From Craterostigma plantagineum (taxonomy: Eukaryota > Streptophyta > Magnoliopsida > Lamiales > Linderniaceae): DNA of 64,000 bases. Shown one piece after another: positions 10,676-19,623 of the stretch; position 1 is the stretch's first letter; each line of letters begins with the position of its first letter. The stretch covers positions 23,203,501 through 23,267,500 of the forward strand of contig JAPQWV010000012.1 in assembly GCA_027422505.1 (NCBI GenBank), in the 5' to 3' direction. The notes beneath the pieces were generated by a model. It was given only the letters and a program-made list of their open reading frames with translations. It ran no database searches and had not been told where the DNA came from. The translations under genes were made by a program, and so were the position numbers.

Positions 10676-12239
10676 CTTCTCTTTCTATACACATATATAT
10701 ATATGTTTGTGTGTATATATGCATGCATATATGCCTACGTCGTGTTCGAGCTTCTCCCACGAATTATTTGGGAAAATCCCGTGAGAGTAATGTATATGTT
10801 CGCAGCGCCATGTTTAGCTTGCACTTTTTGTAATAATATAACTCGTGATTTTTTTTCCCGAGTCTTATTCGCAAATTGAAATGAAGAATTTTTCGATCGA
10901 TAGGAAATATTTGCTGACCTGGCACTCTAAGAGCGTGCCGCCCGATTGGACGAGGTCGTCGACTATGACGACGTGACGTCCATTTGGGTCGCCTTCCTTA
11001 ATTCTTACGATTCTTTGATCGCCTTCTCTAACCTTGGCGCCCACCACTTGCTCGAATTTTTTTTTTACCGTAAGATCACAAAAAAGATGCTTATTATTAT
11101 TTCCCGTCTTGTATATTAGAGGGGTCGAGTTATTCTGACGCTTTAATATAGGGAGATCTCAGTTTTAGACAGTTAGTTTCAAAATTGAAGCAATTTGATG
11201 ACAGCTAACGCCAGAAAACTGATTTCAGGACTGGGTGAAATTAGGTTTCCGAAGTTAATTTTAGGACAATGAGTTTCAAAATCCGAGCAATTTGAGGGAC
11301 AATTAACGCCTTAAACCTAACTTCGAGAGTGATTCAGCATAGTTACGACGCTAATTACAGGATGAAATTAGGTTTCGACGTTAATTGTCCTCAAACTACA
11401 TCATTTTTGCAATACTTAGTATCTCAAAACTGGAAACCCTGTAATTTAGGTGTCCATACAACGCCAACCACCTAATATACACTACTAAAAAAGGAATTTG
11501 GCTGAATTTTCCTGCAAAGAGTATATATCATACCATTGGGAAATGTTGTAGCTGCTTGTGAAACCTTTTCCATGCGCCATCATCGGGAAAAGCTATCGTT
11601 ATCAAATCAAAGTGAATCGAATAATACGTTCAAAACCTCAATTGCGATAAAAATCGAACAAAAAAACGAGCATCATTCTAACATTGTCAGAGTCGAGAAG
11701 CCGTTGAAGCCTATTCAAGAGCAAAGGTATCCCGCTTCCGAAGCAAGGCAGCACATTGTCTCCGAAGAAAAACCTCTCCTGTAAGAAATAGATCAATCAT
11801 ACGCGACAGAAATCACGCAAATTCCGAACGACAAAAAGCAAATTTTCCACCTGCAAGGCCTGGATTTCGAAGATGACCAAACTAGTGGGCCCGCCCTTAC
11901 ATATCGGGATATTCGATATATCCTCGATAGGGTTACCGACGTCGCCACGTCACCCTCGTCCTCCATGCGCTCGGAAGTGCCAGTGGGGAAAAAGGAAGTA
12001 CTAATGTGAAGGAAGAGACGAATAGCTTGGGAAGTGCGTAGATAACTGATAGTTGTTCGAATATTACGGCGGGCGAGTCGAACGATGCAAGAAAGGCTAT
12101 GTCTTGTCCGCGAACGCCTTGAGCGTTGGATATGTATAGGTCGGGAAATCCATCCTCGAATGTCCTGCAGAATTTTCGGGAATCAAGAAAATAATACGAT
12201 CCCAATTCAAACACTAAAAACATCAATGAAAAATCAAGC

Positions 12240-12890
12240 CGATCCCATTTTTCCCACAAACACACACCTCCAAGTGATCTCAATCGATTCTTGCCCATCA
12301 AACGAAGAAAAAGAGGAAATTTATATATCAAAGCCCATCTCCCTTCAATTTCAATCAAAATTTGTAGCTAATCAAATTTCAATCTTTCATTTTCCCACAA
12401 ACACAAATCTCCAAGTGATGCCACGCAGCTCAACCTGTTCTAGCCCAATCAAACAGAGAAAAGGAGGGGGAAATTTCATAAATCAAAGCCCATCTCACTT
12501 CAAATTCGATTAAAATCTGCGACTAATCAATTTCAAGATTCTATTTTTCCCATACACAAACCTCGAAATGATGCTACGCAGCTCAGTCTATTCTTGTCCA
12601 TTCAAGTTGAAGAAAAAGAAGGGGAAAATTCATAAATCAAAGCCCATCTCACTTCAAATTCAATCAAAATCTGTTAATAATCAATTTCAAGCTTCTATTT
12701 TGCCAACAAACATAAACCTCCAATTAATGCTACGCAGCTCAATCTAATTCTTGCCCATTCAAGCAAAGAAAAATAGAAAAAAAAAGTTCATAAATCAAAG
12801 CCCATCTCACTTGAATTTCAATCAAAATCAGCGACTAATCAATTTCAGTCGTCCATTTTTCGCACAAACACACACCTCCAAGTGATGCTG
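12240..12890 (-). repeat. tandem array (~141-158 bp period) duplicating the PRS4 exon 1 splice-donor region
   Basis: Five copies are anchored by the plus-strand phrase cctccaagtgatgctacgca at about 12267, 12408, 12561, 12717 and 12875. The last is the true 3' end of exon 1 and its donor (TGGAG|GTGTG on the minus strand). Each internal copy repeats the last ~25 nt of exon 1, some with an intact AG|GT context, plus ~130 nt of intron ('cataaatcaaagcccatctc'). Confidence 0.9.
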
Positions 12891-12997
12891 CGCAGCTCAA
12901 TCGCATCAGACTCGGCGGCGATCCTCTCGGCCAAGTCCCACATTTCAGAGCAGTAATAAAGGCATACCCTTTTCGAGTTCTCCAGCGAAGAATCCAT

Positions 12998-13421
12998 AGG
13001 CGAGCCTATTGGGATCGTAGTGCTCAGCGGTTTGAGATTATGTGGATTGGGTCGGCGGGGGAATCGTAGTAGATGGTCCACTTCTGAGGAGGTGTGTTGC
13101 TGCTCTTTGCGTCGCAGCGAATCAGCGTGAGCTTCGCCCGAGGGAAAATTGTGCTCTATTTTTATTTTTTGGCGCCGTTTGAGAGTTGGTGGCTCGGTGG
13201 TGAAGCGGCGGCTGCTGCCGACATAGTCTGTGATGCGGTGGTTTGACTGTGGTCGATATCGGCGGAAGAAAAATTGGTTCTTTTCTTTTTCTTCCGACTT
13301 ATATCGAGTATAATATATAAACATATTATAAAACTATTAAAGAAACATATAACTTCTTACTCTTTGCTGTATAAATTATTATGTATTTTTCTTTGCCCCC
13401 TTTTGTTTTCTTGGGGACACA

Positions 13422-13423
<2 letters not shown>
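12998..13423 (-). other. upstream region of the PRS4 pseudogene
   Basis: The PRS4 reading frame stays open upstream of the ATG at 12997 to about 13324, but there is no family-like sequence before MDSSLENS. It is most likely 5' UTR and promoter. Confidence 0.45.

Positions 13424-13454
<31 letters not shown>
13424..13454. repeat. (TA)n microsatellite
   Basis: A run of about 15 TA units follows 'acaaaca'. Confidence 0.95.
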
Positions 13455-13456
<2 letters not shown>

Positions 13457-13669
13457 CCAACTAGGAAAATTATGTTTTTCCACCTCCTTCATTCATAGTT
13501 ACATATTTGTTTATGACAAACTACATAGAAAACCCTTTTATATTAAACTTTTTAAAAGACTAAACCTTATAATCATTCAATAATAGATGATGCAAAAAAA
13601 ATACTCTAATTGATCATCGAAATCGAACCATCAGTCAACTCCCACTAAAAACCCTAATTGACCATCGAA

Positions 13670-14077
13670 TTACGGCCGAAGAGGTGGTAAGGGCTTATTA
13701 GCTCTCGGCGACGGCGGACCTTCCGTGGCTTGTCTTAGCATCCTTTGACGACGTTCTCTAACATTTCGTCGAAGGCGCGAATTGTCGATAATACCCTCTT
13801 GAACAAGCTTCGATCGCCCAATCATCGTTAGCTTGTCTTTGGAACGGACACCTTAGAATAGATTCGAACACACATGTTATCGAACAATCGAACTATATAT
13901 ATGTGTTGCGAAGAATTAGTGAGGTTTTATTCTCACTTCTTACAACATAGTTTTGTAATGTTTGGAAGATTAAATTGATCAATTACCTGGAAGCTTGAAG
14001 GCTAACGCCTTTGGGAGATAGAGATTAATTAGCATTAAGCATAGAATTAAGACAATTGTTGATCTTGAACGAGCCAT
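13670..14077 (-). CDS. small secreted peptide precursor, two exons, family not recognised
   Basis: Exon 1 (14077-13987) begins with ATG and encodes a textbook signal peptide: basic start MARSRS, hydrophobic core TIVLILCLMLINLYL, then the likely cleavage region PKALA|FKLP. The donor is CCAG|GTAATT and the acceptor is CTAAG|GTGTCC. Exon 2 (13851-13670) joins in phase and ends at TAA, giving 90 residues. The mature part has no cysteines. It has a strongly basic middle with possible protease sites (RLRR, RERRQR) and a Pro-rich C-terminus, EGPPSPRANKPLPPLRP. The layout of signal peptide, basic linker and short Pro-rich tail is that of plant peptide-hormone precursors. The tail does not match the CLE, IDA, CEP, PIP, RGF or PSK consensus as I know them. 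A TATA-like ctatatata lies about 45 bp upstream. It was found by reading both exons; neither is long enough to stand out alone. Confidence 0.65.
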
Positions 14078-14112
14078 ATTTGGGTGAGAGTGCATTGGAT
14101 TATTGTAGTAGT

Positions 14113-14128
14113 AAAGATATATATAGAT
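14113..14128 (-). promoter_or_regulatory. TATA box candidate of the secreted-peptide gene
   Basis: On the minus strand, atatctatatatatc lies about 40-50 bp upstream of the ATG at 14077. That implies a very short 5' UTR if it is used. Confidence 0.45.
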
Positions 14129-14129
14129 A

Positions 14130-14930
14130 TTACACAAGCCTAAGGTAATGTCCTAATCACATGCTTGAACAGTGTATTATGAGTAGATTATATTAATGTC
14201 ACAACGTTGAATATATATGAGAAAGCGTTGACTTAAAAGGCGAATTCTTAAATGAAACGTAATGATGCGGTTTGACTAATCAATCGGCGTTCCCATTGGA
14301 AAATTGTAATTAATATCTATATACGACATTGTAATTAGAGTTTTAAAACACGACTTAAACATTTGTCACGAGTGGACATGATTGTAACCCCATTGCGGGT
14401 AAGATTTGGTGTACCTTGTTATATTAGAATTTAGAAGTGTCTTAAAGACTTTCTTTGATGGTTGATTAAGTGGTTTTCTTTGTTAATAGTTAACGAGGAA
14501 GATTAATCTATCATCTACAAGACGGGTCGGGTCGGTTTGTATATATTAATGAACCCTTTTCACTCTATCTATACTCTTTTACAATGAGTTTAGGGTAGAT
14601 AAAAACTGCCAATTGGTCTCTCTCAACCGACTAATCAGATTTTTTCTATTACAAAAATAAAATAAAAAATTAAAACCACGTACATTCCATAACCTCATAA
14701 GAATTATCAAATTCTAATTTTAGTAAATTTTTTATTAAAGCTATTCAATAATAATTAATTTTATTTTATTGCACACACATAGGGTGTGCTAAAAATACTA
14801 GTAGCAATAAATCCATTCAATGTGGTCTATTTTCTTTGATCATTTTAGTAATTCAAGTAGTATTTTTTTTTCCACTTTTTATTTTTTCCTTCATATATTT
14901 TATCTGGTAATTTTTTGGATGGTAAATGCA
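14130..14930. other. intergenic, AT-rich
   Basis: No ORF, terminal repeats or RNA gene was recognised. It is the shared upstream region between the minus-strand peptide gene and plus-strand MAK16. Confidence 0.5.
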
Positions 14931-14975
14931 TTGGGCCTATGAGAGCCCATGTAATTGAGCCCATTCTAAAACCCT
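14931..14975 (+). promoter_or_regulatory. site II (TGGGCC/GCCCA) cluster plus telo-box-like motif upstream of MAK16
   Basis: ttgggcct, agcccat and gagccca occur within 35 bp, followed by taaaaccct. Site II elements with a telo-box (AAACCCTA) are characteristic of plant ribosome-biogenesis and ribosomal-protein promoters, which fits MAK16. The start codon is about 125 bp downstream. Confidence 0.55.
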
Positions 14976-15098
14976 CGGGTCACGGATCAATCCGACTAAG
15001 CTCGGCAAACAACAAATTCCGGCGAAGTTCGAAGATTGTTGTGTTGAGGTAAATTGCCGCTTAAAATTGGTGGAAAATCGATTGATATTGGGTAGAGA

Positions 15099-16824
15099 AT
15101 GCAGCACGACGAGGTGATATGGCAAGTAATCAGGCACAAACATTGCAGTTTCATGGCCAAGTAAGCTGTTTTTGTCTGCTGAAATTTCTTCGGATAGCTC
15201 GATTTTTATCTTCTGCGTTTCTTGTTTTGTGTTGTTCAACAGCATGTGATTGGGTTAATTTTGATGGATGAATCGATTTTGATAGAATTGAAACTGGATT
15301 GTTTTGTCGGAACCCTTACAATGTGACTGGGATATGCAATCGGAGCTCGTGTCCTCTTGCGAACAGTAGATACGCAACTATACGCGACCATGATGGTATG
15401 CAATGTTTTCTGTAGTGTCTGTGTATCTATTCTTGTCGGTGATTGCTAAAAATGTTGAGATTTTCAGGAGTCTTTTATCTGTATATGAAGACCATTGAAA
15501 GGGCTCACATGCCAAATAAATTGTGGGAAAGAGTTAAGTTGCCTCGAAATTATGAGAAGGCTCTCGAGATCATCGACAAGCACTTGGTAATGCTAGTCGT
15601 TAGCTTTTCGTTGGAACATTTGGTTAAGCTGATTTTTCTTGTTGGGAAACGTTGAGCTTTGTTCTAATGGTAATTACTGATCTTAATAGATGTATTGGCC
15701 GAAGCTGTTGGTTCATAAAACAAAGCAGAGGCTAACGAAGATGACACAGATGCGAATACGAATGAGAAAACTTGCTTTGAAGACGAGGTGAACTTTTTAT
15801 CTATGAAATTAGGTCTGCCAAAATCTTAAAGAAAAGTAGAGTTTTGCTCGCTTGACCACCGCTCTTTTAATGATATTTCTCATCAGAGAGAAAATTATGA
15901 CCGTGCCGACAAAGATAAAGAAGAGGGAAGCACGAAGAGAAGAAAAGGCTGAGAAAGCAGCAGTTTTGGAGAAAGTATTGTCGTCCATTTGTTTTATTCT
16001 TCATCTGGTTATTTAAGATTGAGCAAATTCAGGTACAATAAACGTGTCATTCATCGCAGAGTATTGAAAAGGAGTTACTCGAGCGCCTCAAGAAAGGAGT
16101 TTATGGCGATATCTACAATTACCCTGTCGATAAGTACAATGAGATCCTTGATAAGGAGGAAGGAAAGGTCATTGAAGAGGAGGTATAAGATAATATCATC
16201 ACTGTTCCAATTTTTCAGAAATTGAACCAAGTTATCAGAATTTCGTCTTATTCTATACGTAATTTCTGCTCGCTCTAACCTCGCTTGCATATATATATGC
16301 AGGAAGAACCTGAGATAGAGTACGTCGAGGGTTACGAGGATCTTGAAGACGAGGACGATATAGAAGATTTCGATGGGTTTTCACTCAATGAAGATGAAGA
16401 TAATGGTAAGCTTTAGTTCAACAGTCATGCCACAGCCATACTATTCTGTAACAAAAAAATGGTGAAAGCTATAATCTTGCAAAGCTTTCTAATTGTGGCT
16501 GTCGAACACTTACATCATTATTTTAGATGGGAGGAGCGATGATGATGGTGAAGAAGACGAACAAGTCGTTATTCACCGTAAAAGAGGCCGAAAGAGTTCT
16601 GACATGAACTCAGAGTCAGAAGCAATGGGCAAATCTAAGAAGAAAGTACAAGTACACGTCGAGGTAAATAACTATAATTCTCGCTTTTTTTGGGTTTTAC
16701 GCCTTAGTCGTAAGATGATTTCGATGTTCGTGAGGTAAAAAAACCCTCATTAAAACAACGTCGTACGCGTGTAATATAGGTCGAACATGAAGATGCGAAC
16801 GAGCTACGAGTGGCTGTTCATTGA
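15099..16824 (+). CDS. MAK16: MAK16 homolog, pre-60S ribosome biogenesis factor
   Basis: Nine exons with GT-AG introns: 15099-15160, 15286-15395, 15468-15586, 15690-15787, 15887-15974, 16060-16182, 16303-16405, 16527-16663, 16780-16824. They join in phase to 294 residues ending VAVH-TGA. The N-terminus [11 protein letters not shown], the Cys-rich [17 protein letters not shown], and [18 protein letters not shown] are diagnostic of MAK16 and its L28e-like domain. The middle is a basic [10 protein letters not shown] region. The C-terminal third is highly acidic, followed by a basic nuclear-localisation-like RKRGRK. MAK16 acts in the nucleolus on 25S rRNA and 60S maturation. Length and structure are normal for plants and no disruption is seen. 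The ATG sits at the conserved start (MQHDEVIWQ), and the upstream promoter carries site II/telo-box motifs. Confidence 0.96.
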
Positions 16825-18463
16825 AGTCCTTTGCTTGTTCCATTCATGAATTACAACCTCAGTATTGGTTTCTAGGATGTTAGAAGCTTTTACTCCATTG
16901 AGTTGTAATATTTAAGGTATGTTCCTTTTTGCAGAAATTTTGTATTCTTACATTGAGCCCAACTAAAAAAGAGGTCCAAATTTTTGTGATGCCAAGCCAT
17001 AGGAAATGTTCGCTTTATTTCTGGAATCAAATTATTTCATGTCCTGTTCCTATCCTGGCAAGATATGTATTTCAAGATTATCATCAATTTCATCATCCAT
17101 TGACTGAATAATGCATTATGGTGATAAGACGATAAAATTAAATGCCTTCCACGCAATAAATTTCGTTGGAATAGGGAAATGGGACCCTTATCGAAAGATG
17201 CTTTGTTTGAATTGGGCACGTAGTTCTCATGATTCATTCAACATTACATCAAAAAGGAAAAAAAAAAAGAGAAAGATGTTTAAAAAGGGGAAAAAGAAAA
17301 GAGATATTCCATGGATTCCTTGTTTTTATGATATACTCTTTTCTTGAACTAATATTTAATAGAGTAGTTGAATCCATAGGTATAAAGTGATTATTGATTG
17401 CTTGTGGTGTGACGTTAATGGAAATTTGATCAAGAAGCATAGGCCCTTAATTATAAATACAAAAGCGTTATCTTTCAATCTTTAATCTTTATTCCCGGGA
17501 CCATTAAATTTTATTAATTTAAAGAGAATATATCTATAAATTAATATTTTATTAATTAAAAGATAAACCTTCACAATTCATCTATATGCTAGTCCATGCC
17601 AATAGCGGACTGATCAAATGAGAATATAAATGGGTATATATATTCATTATTACATACAATTATATCTTCTACGATAATTTATCAATACTAATATTCATCA
17701 TTTTATTTATTGTAATAATATTTTAAATATTTGACATGGTGGCCGTAGCAAAGCTCATGAATATTTTTATAATTTTAATATTTTAGCAAACTCATAATAT
17801 TTATAGTTGTAATATTTATGAATTGATAATTTAGATTAATGGACTTAATGTTTATAAAGGCGTTTTCTGAAAATCTTTTTTTTTTCCAAAACGATCGCGT
17901 AAGGCGTTTTCTGAAAAATTATTATCTTATTATCTTGTCGAATTTGATGATTTGTTACAAAGGCCGGAGTCATGACCAAAAGATTTTATATTTAGAGAGT
18001 TTATTAATTTATAGATTATTAATTTATATGGTATTAATTTATAGAGGTTTTACTGTATCATTTTTCATGCAACCTAAAATGGTTAGTCGTGCTAAGTGTT
18101 TGAAATCGTCTCATAAACCGTAACGAGATTGTAATTAACTCAAACTGAACTTGGGCGAGAGGATACATATTAATCATACAAAAAATATTAGTAAGTCAAT
18201 ACATCTTTTTTTTAAATATAGTAAAGAAAATAAGTCAACTTTATGAAATAAAAAATAACGATAATCATAAACAATTTGACTTTTATATCCCTCTCTACAT
18301 TATATATGTAATAAAATCCCTATAATCCAACCTTATAATGGACCTTTATTACATAGCTATTTCCCATCACCACCTTTAAACTTTTCAATCCTTTATCTTC
18401 TCCAAATTTATTACAAGACCCTCTTTTTTATCTCCATAGCTCGACTCTCCATGTAACCCCCCA
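16825..18463. other. MAK16 3' region and AT-rich intergenic DNA
   Basis: The first few hundred bases are presumably the MAK16 3' UTR. Beyond that there are only short ORFs without recognisable similarity. The phrase aggcgttttctgaaaa occurs twice (about 17858 and 17902). No terminal inverted repeats were found. Confidence 0.5.
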
Positions 18464-18473
18464 TTATTTAAAT
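18464..18473 (+). promoter_or_regulatory. TATA-like element of the serine-rich protein gene
   Basis: tatttaaata lies 168 bp upstream of the ATG. The transcript would carry a 5' UTR intron (18541-18622). Confidence 0.4.
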
Positions 18474-18540
18474 AGGCCAAACTCTCTCTCCTTCTCTTAG
18501 GCTCTTTTTACACAGTTCTCCATCTCCACGGATAGCTAAG

Positions 18541-18622
18541 GTTTTTCTTTTCTTTTACCTCAAATCAAATGATGCAATAACTCATCACAATCACCATCTT
18601 AAATCTTTTATCTTTATTTCAG
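18541..18622 (+). other. 5' UTR intron of the serine-rich protein gene
   Basis: Donor CTAAG|GTTTTT and acceptor TTATTTCAG|GTCTC enclose 82 bp just upstream of the ATG. The inner sequence is T-rich as expected of a plant intron. Confidence 0.5.
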
Positions 18623-18631
18623 GTCTCAACG

Positions 18632-18895
18632 ATGAACAAGAAAGAGACGGCAATCAAAGTCGAAATCCCATCCCACGAATCAGAAGCCGCGTCTCCCACG
18701 TCGGCCAACGCCGCCGCCGCCGGCGGGCTTTCACGGCAAGGAAGCACAAATACGAGGTTTAGCTGTCTGTGTTCTCCGACGACTCACGCCGGCTCGTTTA
18801 GGTGCAGGCTTCACCGTTCCCCGAGCCTTCAGAGGAGTAAGAGCATCGAGCCGCCGTCGCCAAAGGTTGCGCCGACGACTAGTACGGTGAACTAG
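18632..18895 (+). CDS. small serine-rich protein-like protein
   Basis: This is a single coding exon of 87 residues. After a lysine-rich start (MNKKETAIKVEIP) comes an Ala/Ser-rich linker. The conserved core is RFSCLCSPTTHAGSFRCRLH followed by RSPSLQRSKSI. That core is shared by a family of short plant 'serine-rich protein-related' proteins of unknown function; the RxxS patterns suggest phosphorylation. There is no signal peptide or membrane segment. Length and composition are normal for the family. The reading frame is GC-rich compared with the AT-rich flanks. The nearest downstream feature is a Copia element 430 bp away. Confidence 0.8.
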   Translation: MNKKETAIKVEIPSHESEAASPTSANAAAAGGLSRQGSTNTRFSCLCSPTTHAGSFRCRLHRSPSLQRSKSIEPPSPKVAPTTSTVN

Positions 18896-19318
18896 AGTAA
18901 TGAATGATCGATGTATATACGTGGAATAAATATATTCGTCTTACTGTTTTTCTTGTTATATGGTATTTTCTTGATTTGGGCTTTCGATGTTCATGTAAGG
19001 AATGCTTCTTTAAGTGTGCGAAGTGAAGAAGAAGATTCATCCCATGTAGTTTTTATTGCGGTGGGAAATAAAGTCATCTTAATTTACTTGGAATTGATTC
19101 ATAGTTAATAAGGCCAAAAAGTATAAGCCGTATGTGTAGTGTAGTTTCATCATAAAGACCAACCAACTCACAAAAAATACACCACGATCAAGTCATACAA
19201 TTTCATTTAACTTGAGTTTGATACACAAACACAAAAAGATTATCAAATAAGCTTTTCCGATCAACGATTATCATCTTGCAACGACATTTTCGTCTAACGA
19301 AAAATATCGGCCGACCAC
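18896..19318. other. 3' flank of the serine-rich gene, no other feature
   Basis: It is probably 3' UTR and spacer up to the Copia 1 target-site duplication at 19319. Confidence 0.5.
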
Positions 19319-19323
19319 CATCA

Positions 19324-19609
19324 TGTTGAACCTAATCAATAATTCTACAAAGTAAGTATGATAATTGTTTTGGTTAAGTGGATTAATGTGTTGTGTGTTT
19401 GGTGTGTGGTTTAGGTGTTAAGTGGATTAATGTGTTGTGTGTTGATGTGTTGTGTGTTTGGTGTGTGGTTTAGAATTTATGTTGATTAAGTATGTGGAGT
19501 GTGTATAAATAGCCTATGTGCTCATTAATTGAAATTATCCCATTTTGAATTAAGCATCTTCTCTATATCTATTTAGCCTTCTTATTTCTTACGGTATCAA
19601 ATACCAACA
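19324..19609 (+). repeat. 5' LTR of Copia 1
   Basis: TGTTGAACC...ATACCAACA, 286 bp. It contains an internal direct repeat (gtggattaatgtgttgtgtg twice) and a TATA-like gtataaatag. Confidence 0.95.
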
Positions 19610-19623
19610 TTGGTATCAGAGTT

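Larger units (their letters stand above)
10277..12997 (-). pseudogene. PRS4: ribose-phosphate pyrophosphokinase 4 (PRPP synthetase), decayed but intron-containing
   Basis: All seven exons of a plant PRS4-like gene can be traced on the minus strand: 12997-12876, 12164-11851, 11778-11683, 11592-11534, 11050-10919, about 10827-10739, and 10397-10277. The first exon starts MDSSLENSKRV and ends SITWR; AG|G splicing joins it to [15 protein letters not shown]. The PRPP-binding loop [13 protein letters not shown] and the C-terminal AYFWITDSCP block are present. The functional enzyme makes PRPP from ribose-5-phosphate and ATP. Disruptions: a 1-nt loss in T5C4 after TLVLP, a 1-nt loss near 11910, a loss of about 4 nt before HGIFPNNSWEKLEHD, and a 1-nt loss near 10320. 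Introns are kept, so this is not a retrocopy. Intron 1 is swollen by a tandem array and the last intron holds a MITE. Homopolymer assembly error could explain at most some of the breaks. Confidence 0.85.

Noticed and set aside
11536..11784. 82-codon plus-strand ORF
   Set aside because: It is antisense to exons 3 and 4 of the PRS4 pseudogene, whose minus-strand sense is clearly the coding one.
12085..12513. 142-codon plus-strand ORF
   Set aside because: It overlaps PRS4 exon 2 in antisense and then the tandem array; its sequence repeats with the array period.
18911..19108. 65-codon ORF with a hydrophobic start
   Set aside because: It lies in the probable 3' UTR of the serine-rich gene, with no splice or promoter signal and no recognisable similarity.
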